A stretch of DNA of 6,014 nucleotides. It comes from Draconibacterium sp. (GTDB lineage Bacteria; Bacteroidota; Bacteroidia; Bacteroidales; Prolixibacteraceae). How positions within the stretch are numbered: the first letter of the stretch is position 1; each line of letters opens with the position of its first letter. Position numbers and translations under genes: made by a program. The stretch spans positions 1-6,014 of the forward strand of contig WGCT01000023.1 of assembly GCA_015493625.1 (NCBI GenBank), given 5' to 3'. Positions 1 to 6,014 of the stretch are shown one piece after another. Under the pieces are notes generated by a model. The model worked only from the letters and a program-made list of their open reading frames with translations, was not told where the DNA came from and did no database searches.

Positions 1-448
1 CCCTTATACTACTATAGCAACAAGAGCTACTTCAAGCAATTATTCCGATACAGGATTAGCACCGGAAACAACGTATTATTATATCGTAATAGCAAAAGAT
101 AAATCAAGTAACAGTTCTGAAAATTCGAATGAAGTATCGGCTACAACAACAACTGATAGGGATACAATTCCTCCGGCAGCCCCAAGTGGTTTGTCGGTAG
201 CTAAAGTGTCAGGTAGGGCGATAAACCTGAATTGGGACGATAATACGGAGGAAGATTTTGATAGTTATACCGTTAAGCGTGCAACAACATCGGGAGGCCC
301 TTATACTACTATAGCAACAGGAGTTACTTCAAGCAATTATTCCGATAAAGGATTAGCACCTGAAACAACGTATTATTATATTGTAATAGCAAAAGATAAA
401 TCAAATAACAGTTCTGAAAATTCGAATGAAATATCGGCTACAACAACA
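1..448 (+). repeat. Tandem FN3-encoding repeat, 297-base period
   Basis: Bases 1-151 align without gaps to bases 298-448, a period of 297 bases (99 codons, one FN3 module plus linker). I count 7 mismatches in 151 positions, about 95% identity. Five of the seven change the amino acid (R to G, A to V, T to K, S to N, V to I) and two are silent. Similarity stops at 152/449, where the first copy continues into the Pro-rich inter-module linker and the second into the LamG linker. The array probably continues upstream, so copy number cannot be read here. High DNA identity within coding sequence suggests a recent duplication or ongoing gene conversion. Confidence 0.93.
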
Positions 449-1489
449 GCATTGGAACCACTTCCTGCTCCATACAGTTTTTACGATTTTGAAGAAAATT
501 CAGGTATTTCGGTGGCAGATTCGGGTACACTTCAAAACAACGCCACACTCATCGGCTCCGAAATTGATTGGGCCACAGGAGGAGTTAAAAATTCTGAATC
601 TGAAAAAGACGGATGTGTTCGGATAACCGGCAGTACAAAAACAGGAAGGTCATATGTTAAAGTACCATTTAATAACTTGCATAATTCAAACGACTACACC
701 TTTTCTGCCTGGGTAAAATGGGATACAAACGTTAGTCCTGATTGGGCTTATGTGTTTTGGCAAAACGGTGACGATTCAAATAAAACACGCCATGTAGATA
801 TGTGGTGGGATAAACAATATAAAACAGTTTCAACTTCAATGAATGATGAAAATGGTGGTTCTATTAGAATTCGTCCAACAGGGACTACTGTAGATGTTTT
901 TGATGGCAATTGGCATTTGGTTGCCATTACTATGGAGAATGGAACAGATGCCAAATTATGGGTTGATGGAGAGAAAACCGGAGAGGTAACCTCAACTACA
1001 AAAGTTGCCATAAATGGTGGCGATGACTTATGGTTAGGAACCATGCCTGATAAAGATCCTGACGGTGTTACAAAAATGGTCGGTTTTATTGATCGGGTAG
1101 GTATTTATAACCAAGCCTTAACTTCAGACCAAATGGCTGAGTTATACGTAACCAAGAGTAACTTTGATCCTTCTACCGGAGTAAAAGAGTTAGATAATGC
1201 ATCAATGTTTAAATTGTATCAGAACACACCTAACCCATTTAGTTCTGAAACTACCATCGCTTATGAACTTAAGCAATCGGGATCTGTAACATTGCAACTG
1301 TTTGATATTACGGGTAAGGTTGTTACCACATTAGAACAAAGCAAAAAAGCAGCAGGTCTTTATCAGGTAAAATGGAATGGGTTGAATGCCTCAAAAGATA
1401 AAGCTCCAAATGGTATTTATCTGTGTAAATTAAGAGTCGTTTCAAAAAATAAAGTGTTTTATGATGTTAAGAAAATTGTTGTAAAATAA
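2..1489 (+). CDS. Secreted FN3-LamG protein with T9SS type A sorting domain (5' partial)
   Basis: The reading frame is open from base 2, so the gene starts upstream; the TTG at 191 lies inside an FN3 module and is not a real start. 495 residues are visible. Residues 1-50 are the end of one FN3 domain. A Pro-rich linker (TIPPAAPSGL) leads into a complete FN3 domain at about 60-149 (LNWDDN, SYTVKRATTSGGPY, APETTYYYIVIAKD). Residues 157-382 form a LamG/concanavalin A-like jelly roll (YTFSAWVKW, GNWHLVAITM, AKLWVDG, FIDRVGIYNQAL). Residues 398-495 are a T9SS type A sorting domain (KLYQNTPNPF, GLYQVKWNG, NGIYLCKL, C-terminal KKIVVK). By family knowledge such proteins cross the outer membrane through T9SS and are released or surface-anchored; FN3 domains act as spacers and LamG domains often bind glycans. 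Any catalytic domain would be upstream and unseen, so substrate and activity are unknown. The downstream transporter gene begins 7 bases after the stop. Confidence 0.93.
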   Translation, partial: PYTTIATRATSSNYSDTGLAPETTYYYIVIAKDKSSNSSENSNEVSATTTTDRDTIPPAAPSGLSVAKVSGRAINLNWDDNTEEDFDSYTVKRATTSGGPYTTIATGVTSSNYSDKGLAPETTYYYIVIAKDKSNNSSENSNEISATTTALEPLPAPYSFYDFEENSGISVADSGTLQNNATLIGSEIDWATGGVKNSESEKDGCVRITGSTKTGRSYVKVPFNNLHNSNDYTFSAWVKWDTNVSPDWAYVFWQNGDDSNKTRHVDMWWDKQYKTVSTSMNDENGGSIRIRPTGTTVDVFDGNWHLVAITMENGTDAKLWVDGEKTGEVTSTTKVAINGGDDLWLGTMPDKDPDGVTKMVGFIDRVGIYNQALTSDQMAELYVTKSNFDPSTGVKELDNASMFKLYQNTPNPFSSETTIAYELKQSGSVTLQLFDITGKVVTTLEQSKKAAGLYQVKWNGLNASKDKAPNGIYLCKLRVVSKNKVFYDVKKIVVK

Positions 1490-1496
1490 ATTTTGT

Positions 1497-2849
1497 ATGA
1501 AACGTACTTTAATCCTATCATCAATTGTAGCTGCACTCGGGGGATTCCTATTTGGTTTCGACACAGCAGTTATTTCCGGTACAACCGAATGGTTGCAACA
1601 AGTTTTTGATTTAAGCTCACTCGAACTGGGATTTACCGTTGCCAGTGCACTCATTGGAACAATTATCGGGGCAATGTTTATTGGCCCCTTTACCGATAAA
1701 TATGGACGACGATATATGCTTTTTATCCTTGCCGTTTTCTATTTCATTTCAGCTCTTGGTTCAGGGCTTGCATGGAACTGGTACAGCTTTCTGATTTTCC
1801 GCTTTATTGGCGGATTAGCAGTTGGTGGAGCTTCGGTGGTTTCGCCTATGTATATTGCAGAAATATCTCCTGCTCAATATAGAGGCAGGCTGGTTGCCGT
1901 TGCACAGCTAAATATTGTATTCGGAATTATGATAGCCTATTTTACAAATTATATTATTGCCGGAATGAACCTTGGAGAAGTAGAGTGGCGTTGGATGCTA
2001 ATAATAGAAGCTGTTCCCGCAGCACTGTTTTTTATATTTCTTTTTACAACCCCCAGAAGTCCGCGTTGGCTTATTGCAAAAAATATTGTTGATGAGGCGA
2101 GAATCGTACTCGAAAAATGTGGAACCGATTCCGGTAATATCGAGAAGGAAATAATAGATATACAGAACTCTCTCTCATCCGAAAAACAGAAAAAACGAGA
2201 ACCGCTATTTATAAAAAAATACAAAAAACCGATTTTGCTTGCTATTGCCATTGCTGCCTTTAATCAGTTGTCAGGTATCAATGCAATTCTCTATTATGCC
2301 CCGCATATTTTTACAATGGCAGGTTTTGGTAAGGGAGCATCACTTATGAGTTCATTTGGTGTTGGAGGTGTGATGTTTCTGTTTACTATTGCAGCATTAC
2401 TTGTAATGGATAGTATGGGCAGAAAAAAGATTATGATTATTGGCTCTATCGGATATATTGTCAGTCTGGGGGCAATTGCATATACATTTCTTACTAACGA
2501 CCCGGATAATTTCAGTAAAGAAGGTAGCATTACAGTTCTTGTCGGGTTACTCGTTTTTGTTGCAGCACATGGTTTTGGACAGGGCTCGGTAATATGGGTT
2601 TATCTTAGCGAAATATTCCCAAATAAAGTACGCGGAAGAGGCCAGTCTCTTGGAACATCGGTGCATTGGATTGTAGCAGCCACAACTTCTTGGACTTTTC
2701 CTTTTTTTACCGAAAAATTGGGTGGGTACACATTTGTTATTTTCACACTTTTCATGGTGCTGCAGTTGGTTTGGGTGCTCAAAGTAATGCCTGAAACCAA
2801 AGGTATTTCTCTTGAGGATATGGAGAAAAAATTGGGAATTGATTATTAA
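1497..2849 (+). CDS. MFS sugar porter (XylE/GLUT-like), proton symporter
   Basis: This 450-residue, 12-helix inner-membrane transporter has the usual length and signatures of the sugar porter family. In order: TM1 GFLFGFDTAVISG (16-28), the loop 2-3 motif DKYGRR (67-72), PMYIAEISP then RGR (117-131), PRSPRWL (186-192), a charged central loop (about 193-245), QLSGINAILYYAP (257-269), DSMGRKK (305-311), WVYLSEIFP with VRGRGQS (367-384), and PETKG (432-436) near the C-terminus. By comparison with E. coli XylE recalled from memory, Asp22 matches the proton-coupling Asp and Gln137, Gln257, Asn262, Tyr266 and Trp367 match sugar-binding positions; XylE Gln288 is Asn256 here and Gln175 is Ile144. It should import a monosaccharide or small sugar with protons; the exact sugar cannot be read. 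The ATG at 1497 is the natural start because TM1 begins at once. The 7-base gap to the secreted-protein gene suggests co-transcription. No clear Shine-Dalgarno site is present, as is usual in Bacteroidota. Confidence 0.93.
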   Translation: MKRTLILSSIVAALGGFLFGFDTAVISGTTEWLQQVFDLSSLELGFTVASALIGTIIGAMFIGPFTDKYGRRYMLFILAVFYFISALGSGLAWNWYSFLIFRFIGGLAVGGASVVSPMYIAEISPAQYRGRLVAVAQLNIVFGIMIAYFTNYIIAGMNLGEVEWRWMLIIEAVPAALFFIFLFTTPRSPRWLIAKNIVDEARIVLEKCGTDSGNIEKEIIDIQNSLSSEKQKKREPLFIKKYKKPILLAIAIAAFNQLSGINAILYYAPHIFTMAGFGKGASLMSSFGVGGVMFLFTIAALLVMDSMGRKKIMIIGSIGYIVSLGAIAYTFLTNDPDNFSKEGSITVLVGLLVFVAAHGFGQGSVIWVYLSEIFPNKVRGRGQSLGTSVHWIVAATTSWTFPFFTEKLGGYTFVIFTLFMVLQLVWVLKVMPETKGISLEDMEKKLGIDY

Positions 2850-2850
2850 T

Positions 2851-2887
2851 TGTGACGATTTACTTTGTCTGAGAACAAACAGTCACG
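2851..2887 (+). other. Imperfect inverted repeat in the transporter/DUF1593 gap
   Basis: The 102-base gap between the sugar porter and the DUF1593 gene holds an interrupted hairpin. GTGAC at 2852-2856 pairs with GTCAC at 2882-2886, and an inner TTTGT at 2864-2868 pairs with ACAAA at 2875-2879 around a 6-base loop. The two stems are separated by an asymmetric internal loop (7 and 2 bases). No T-run follows, so it is not a convincing terminator; it could be an mRNA processing or stability element, or chance. I see no convincing promoter or small gene in the rest of the gap. Confidence 0.25.
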
Positions 2888-2951
2888 CATTTAAATAGAC
2901 CTTGCGCGACGAATTGACGGCACTTCAAAGAAACTATAAAATAAATAAGAT

Positions 2952-4385
2952 ATGCGAATCAATTTAAACCATTTTCTGTTTTCAACTTTTGTGATACTAA
3001 CATTCCTGTCGATTAGTTGTTCTCAGGACACAAAACAAACAAAGGTAAACAACCCTCGTGCACACAAGATAAGGGTCATTCACACTTCCGATCTTGTACG
3101 TGACGATGAGAACACTCTTGTAAGACTGCTTCTCTTCTCTAACGATCAGGAGATTCTTGGGATACATTCCAGCGCATCCCCATGGTCGGATACAGGAATA
3201 ATAAAAAAGGTGTTTCGCCACATCGATCTCTATGAGAAAGTATATCCGAATCTGAAAAAACACGACCCCTCATATCCTTCCCCCGAATACCTTAGAAGCA
3301 TTACAATGCCGGGAAATGAAGTGCCCAATGATTACATGACCGACACTCCCGGTTCTTTGCATATTAAAGATGTCCTTCTCGATCATTCAAACGATGAACC
3401 GGTTTGGGTTGCCTGCTGGGGAGGACCGGCCACGGTTACGGCTGCATTACGATTTATTAATGATCATCACCCCGAAGAAAAAGAGTATGTGGCAAAAAAA
3501 CTACGGATATATTTTGTTGGGCGACAGGAAGGAGCTGGGGATACTTACCAAAAAGAACAACCTTGTATGGATTATATCAATTCACATTATCAGCCATTGC
3601 CTCAGATGCTTACCTGCGAGATGTACAATTATATGAATTACTGGGGAGATACAGGATTTTGGTTCAACAATGTGCAATACTCAACGAAGGAATGGGTGGA
3701 AAATAATTATAACAAAGGGAACGGCCCTTTATGTGATGATTTTGAGTATTACGATACTGGAGACTGCGATGGCGATGCTCCGGCAATGCTCCATATTTTA
3801 GGTGATTATTATGGGCTTCGGAGTACTGAAGCCCCTTCTTACGGGGGCTGGGGGTCTCGCTTTTCAAGAACCGTAAACAATGATAACCGGTTTGTGAACT
3901 GGGATGAAAAAGATTTAAATCCCCATTATGTTGCCGATGCTTATTCCGGCGATACAATTACCCGCAACTGGTCTCAAAAAATGTGCTATTCAGGCGCAAG
4001 GTGGGACGATGATATTCAGAACGAACTTGCTGTACGGGCATCGTGGTGTGTAAAAGATTATGCCGAAGCCAACCATCCTCCTGTTGTAAACTTAACTGTT
4101 CCGCAAGATATTAGTGTCACACCCGGACAAAAAATAAATTTAAGCTGCACTGCATCTGACCCCGACGGAGATAGTTTAAAATATCATTGGTGGCAATATA
4201 AAGAAGCTGGTACTTCAACGGCAACAATAACAATAAACAGTGCAGAAACTCCGGAAGCTTCATTTATTTGTCCCGATGATCCCGGGAAAACAATTCACGT
4301 AATACTTGAAGTGCAGGATAACGGCAAAGGACATCCGCTTACAAGATATGCTAGATTAATAATTACTGTTAAATCACTAAAATGA
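2952..4385 (+). CDS. DUF1593 (Sde182-like, nucleoside-hydrolase-fold) lipoprotein
   Basis: This 477-residue exported protein starts with a basic residue, a hydrophobic stretch (8-21) and a lipobox ending at Cys23 (SISC), so it is probably a lipoprotein. Residues 41-370 match the DUF1593/Sde182 family, distantly related to inosine-uridine nucleoside hydrolases: RVIHTSDLVRDDENTLVRLL at 41-60, the glycine-rich WGGPATV at 156-162, DAPAMLHILGDYYGL and YGGWGSRF at 275-304, and WDDDIQNELAVRASWCV at 351-367. A linker (ANHPPVV) leads to an Ig-like C-terminal domain (about 380-475; DPDGDSLKYHWW, IHVILEVQDNG, LTRYARL) typical of the family. Asp47, Asp51 and Asp52 match the nucleoside hydrolase calcium motif DxDxxxDD, but its first Asp is Thr45. 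The family is named after a Saccharophagus cellulose-binding protein; its enzymatic activity is not established as far as I know. Ten cysteines including the lipidated one, with Cys399 and Cys440 inside the Ig-like domain, suit disulfides in an exported protein. Its position between a sugar porter and GH130 suggests glycan processing or binding, which is inference. Confidence 0.88.
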   Translation: MRINLNHFLFSTFVILTFLSISCSQDTKQTKVNNPRAHKIRVIHTSDLVRDDENTLVRLLLFSNDQEILGIHSSASPWSDTGIIKKVFRHIDLYEKVYPNLKKHDPSYPSPEYLRSITMPGNEVPNDYMTDTPGSLHIKDVLLDHSNDEPVWVACWGGPATVTAALRFINDHHPEEKEYVAKKLRIYFVGRQEGAGDTYQKEQPCMDYINSHYQPLPQMLTCEMYNYMNYWGDTGFWFNNVQYSTKEWVENNYNKGNGPLCDDFEYYDTGDCDGDAPAMLHILGDYYGLRSTEAPSYGGWGSRFSRTVNNDNRFVNWDEKDLNPHYVADAYSGDTITRNWSQKMCYSGARWDDDIQNELAVRASWCVKDYAEANHPPVVNLTVPQDISVTPGQKINLSCTASDPDGDSLKYHWWQYKEAGTSTATITINSAETPEASFICPDDPGKTIHVILEVQDNGKGHPLTRYARLIITVKSLK

Positions 4386-4405
4386 TAAAACTATATTCTG
4401 TTCCT

Positions 4406-4435
4406 ATGAAAACATTATTATTAATAATCAAATAA
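4406..4435 (+). other. Possible nine-codon leader ORF with AT palindrome before GH130
   Basis: The 61-base gap upstream of the GH130 gene contains ATG AAA ACA then Leu/Ile codons and a stop, encoding MKTLLLIIK. It looks like the start of a signal peptide but ends after nine codons. The perfect 12-base palindrome ATTATTAATAAT (4417-4428) lies inside it. In such AT-rich sequence both may be chance. It could be a translated leader, a decayed gene start or nothing. Confidence 0.15.
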
Positions 4436-4446
4436 ATAATATTAAA

Positions 4447-5496
4447 ATGAAAGTAGAAAGAAGCGTACAAAATCCAATTATTTTACCTGACAATGTAAAA
4501 GCATCAAGAGACGATTTTGAGGTGCATTATGTTATGAATTGCGGCGTTACTAGATTTGAAGGTGATGTTTTATTATTATTGCGTGTTGCAGAAACACCAA
4601 TTAACAATGACCCTAATGTTGCTTTGGCACCTTATTTTAATGAAGAATCTGGAAAGGTTGAAGTGAAATCATTTGACAAAAACGACGAGCGCATCAAGTT
4701 TGACGACCCTCGTTTTATTGAAGCTCCCTGGGACAGGATTCTCACAACCATATCGCATTTAAGAGTAGCTCGAAGCAAAGATGGTATTAACTTCGAAGTA
4801 GAAGATTCACCAGCTATGTATCCTGCAAATAAATATGAGGAGTTTGGAATTGAAGACCCACGTATTACAAAACTTGGAGATACTTACTATATCAATTATA
4901 GTTCTTGCGCAAGTATTGGGGTAACTACCTGCCTGGCAACTACTAAAGATTTTAAAAACTTTGAGCGTAAAGGTGTAATATTTACACCGGACAACAAAGA
5001 TGTTGCTATTTTTCCTAAAAAAATAAATAATAAATATGTGGCGCTTTGCCGTCCGGCTTCAGCAGAATATAAAAAAAGGGAAATCTGGATTTCGGAATCT
5101 TCAGACCTTGTAGGATGGGGAAATCACAAACAACTGGTGTCTGTAAATGAAACAGAATGGGATAATGGAAGAATTGGATGTAGTGCCGTGCCGTTTTTAA
5201 CAGAAAAAGGCTGGGTAGAAATATATCATGCTGCTGATGAAAACGACCGTTATTGCCTGGGTGCACTGATAATGGATAAAGACGACCCTACTAAAATTCT
5301 TGCAAAATCGTCAAAACCAATCATGGAACCTACTGCATCGTATGAGAAATGGGGATTTTACGGTCCGGTTATATTTTTATGCGGATGCTTAGTGGAAGAT
5401 AATACTGTAAAACTTTATTATGGTGCAGCTGATACTTCTGTTTGTTATGCCGAAATTAAGTTAGATGACATATATTCAGAATTGAATTATTATTAA
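4447..5496 (+). CDS. GH130 beta-mannoside phosphorylase or beta-mannosidase
   Basis: This 349-residue protein has no signal peptide, so it should act in the cytoplasm. It matches GH130 (five-bladed beta-propeller) throughout: NCGVTRFEGDVLLLLRVAE (31-49), HLRVARSKDGINFE (104-117), FGIEDPRITKLGDTYYINYS (133-152), FPKKINNKYVALCRP (189-203), NGRIGCSAVPFLTEKGWVEIYH (240-261) and a C-terminal EP...VKLYYGAADTSVCYAEI block (294-337). Asp137 in EDPR is the expected catalytic acid. Family members split beta-mannosides with phosphate, giving mannose 1-phosphate, or in some subgroups hydrolyse beta-1,2-mannosides. Phosphorolysis depends on Arg/Lys/His phosphate ligands; Arg202 and His261 are candidates here, but I cannot settle the subgroup or linkage. 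Cys201 stands where I recall His in many relatives (LHRP) and Ala262 where Gly is common (YHG). Nine cysteines are present. The ATG at 4447 follows an A-rich stretch and gives the usual family N-terminus; the ATG at 4406 is separated by a stop. A terminator follows, so this is probably the last gene of its unit. Confidence 0.92.
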   Translation: MKVERSVQNPIILPDNVKASRDDFEVHYVMNCGVTRFEGDVLLLLRVAETPINNDPNVALAPYFNEESGKVEVKSFDKNDERIKFDDPRFIEAPWDRILTTISHLRVARSKDGINFEVEDSPAMYPANKYEEFGIEDPRITKLGDTYYINYSSCASIGVTTCLATTKDFKNFERKGVIFTPDNKDVAIFPKKINNKYVALCRPASAEYKKREIWISESSDLVGWGNHKQLVSVNETEWDNGRIGCSAVPFLTEKGWVEIYHAADENDRYCLGALIMDKDDPTKILAKSSKPIMEPTASYEKWGFYGPVIFLCGCLVEDNTVKLYYGAADTSVCYAEIKLDDIYSELNYY

Positions 5497-5504
5497 CAAT
5501 TAGG

Positions 5505-5551
5505 TTAAAAGTTGCCTGATAATTATTATGGGCGACTTTTAATTATTTTTT
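5505..5551 (+). terminator. Intrinsic terminator after GH130
   Basis: A 12-base-pair stem is formed by TTAAAAGTTGCC (5505-5516) and GGCGACTTTTAA (5531-5542), with one G-U pair and a loop of about 14 bases (5517-5530). It is followed by TTA and six Ts (5546-5551). It starts 9 bases after the GH130 stop. The A-run on the 5' side would also give a U-tract on the other strand, but no minus-strand gene approaches it. It likely ends the upstream transcription unit, fully or partly. Confidence 0.8.
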
Positions 5552-5564
5552 ATAATTAAAAACT

Positions 5565-6014
5565 ATGCTGAGCATCAAAAATGAAGTTAACCATTTCAAT
5601 TCCTACCCCAAAAGTATGCGGTATTTATTGTTTGCAAATTTACTGTATGCGTTTGTACTACCGGTAATTGAACTGTTTGTTGGAGCATACATTGTTTCTC
5701 CGCCTGATGGAACAATTGAACTTACATTTGCAGAAAAGCAACAAAACATAAACTTCTATCTATACTACCAATTTGCTGTTTATCTTGGTATTCCACTCTT
5801 TTTTGTAGTTAATGGTTTTTTATTGCGAAAAATTAAAGTTGCCAAATTGTATTCGTTTGGAGTGTTGCTTAGTGGTGTTTCAATGGCATTAATGATGGCT
5901 TTTGACAGTATTAGTAACATGGGTGTTATAATAGCCGGATTAATTATGGGAGCTTCATATGGGTTTTATTGGGCAAACCGTGATCTTATGTCGTTAGATG
6001 TAACAAACGATAGC
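5565..6014 (+). CDS. MFS-type transporter, N-terminal part (3' partial)
   Basis: An open frame runs from the ATG at 5565 to the last base (150 codons, no stop). The visible part has about four membrane helices at roughly 19-44, 65-87, 94-114 and 119-137, with a polar loop at 45-64 and a basic cytoplasmic turn (RKIKVAK, 88-94) between helices 2 and 3. The stretch MGASYGFYWANRDLMSLDV (128-146) resembles helix 4 of a subgroup of bacterial MFS proteins (YqgE-like, G.GYGFYW..) whose substrates are mostly unknown. It is not a sugar porter: it lacks the GRR and RGR signatures of the transporter at 1497-2849. An in-frame ATG at codon 18 (5616) is possible, but the 5565 start keeps a normal N-terminal tail before TM1. 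It lies 68 bases downstream of GH130, across the terminator, so it may be separately transcribed or reached by read-through. Import or export of a product of the same pathway is a guess from context. Confidence 0.78.
   Translation, partial: MLSIKNEVNHFNSYPKSMRYLLFANLLYAFVLPVIELFVGAYIVSPPDGTIELTFAEKQQNINFYLYYQFAVYLGIPLFFVVNGFLLRKIKVAKLYSFGVLLSGVSMALMMAFDSISNMGVIIAGLIMGASYGFYWANRDLMSLDVTNDS

Noticed and set aside
1..448. Near-identical repeats as a CRISPR array or mobile element.
   Set aside because: The repeats are in frame, 297 bases apart and encode FN3 domains; there are no short spacers, terminal inverted repeats or transposase.
748..1044. 98-codon open frame on the minus strand inside the LamG region.
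   Set aside because: It lies wholly opposite a clearly conserved domain, matches no family I recognise and has no neighbours on that strand. The other antisense frames over the transporter, DUF1593 and GH130 genes were rejected for the same reason.
1487..1495. TAAATTTTG as a promoter for the sugar porter.
   Set aside because: The spacing is one base off TAnnTTTG and the element abuts the ATG at 1497, leaving no room for a transcription start.
2861..2867. TACTTTG as a possible Bacteroidota -7 element.
   Set aside because: It has one base instead of two between TA and TTTG, and the nearest good upstream TTG (2832-2834) is too far away.
2914..2942. TTGACG, 17-base spacer, TAAAAT, resembling a sigma-70 promoter upstream of the DUF1593 gene.
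   Set aside because: The start point would lie only a few bases before the ATG at 2952, and Bacteroidota housekeeping promoters use a -7 TAnnTTTG and a -33 TTG-type element rather than this consensus.
2902..2959. TTG-initiated short frame reading LRDELTALQRNYK in the gap before the DUF1593 gene.
   Set aside because: It is too short, uses a TTG start and overlaps the real gene start; there is no independent support.
3370..3636. 88-codon open frame on the + strand inside the DUF1593 gene.
   Set aside because: It is out of frame with a conserved domain and its translation resembles no protein family.
5551..5556. TATAAT before the second transporter.
   Set aside because: No matching upstream element is visible, it overlaps the end of the terminator T-run, and it would start transcription at the ATG.

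Overview
The window is a compact, AT-rich, gene-dense stretch with five genes, all on the + strand and two of them cut by the window edges. A type IX secretion (T9SS) type A C-terminal sorting domain, a DUF1593/Sde182-like lipoprotein, A-rich upstream regions without clear Shine-Dalgarno sites, and a GH130 enzyme beside MFS sugar transporters together point to a polysaccharide-degrading member of the Bacteroidota. The sequence alone does not fix the genus.

Layout: (1) 2-1489 is the 3' part of a large secreted protein. It has two nearly identical fibronectin type III (FN3) modules, a LamG/concanavalin A-like domain and the T9SS sorting domain; its N-terminus lies upstream of the window. (2) Seven bases later, 1497-2849 encodes a 12-helix sugar porter of the XylE/GLUT type. 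(3) After a 102-base gap, 2952-4385 encodes an exported lipoprotein with a nucleoside-hydrolase-like DUF1593 domain and an Ig-like C-terminal domain. (4) After a 61-base AT-rich gap, 4447-5496 encodes a cytoplasmic GH130 mannoside phosphorylase or mannosidase, followed by a good intrinsic terminator (about 5505-5551). (5) 5565-6014 is the start of a second, unrelated MFS-type membrane protein that runs off the end.

Inferred logic: this looks like part of a glycan-utilisation locus. The secreted LamG protein and the DUF1593 lipoprotein would bind or process glycan outside the cytoplasm, the sugar porter would import the released sugar, and GH130 would split beta-mannosides in the cytoplasm. 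The GH130 gene is the main clue to a mannose-containing substrate. No SusC/SusD pair is visible. The least characterised component is the DUF1593 lipoprotein. Every gene belongs to a recognisable family, so I see no clearly new system here. The most useful leads are the gene combination, the GH130 residue differences and the recently duplicated FN3 module.
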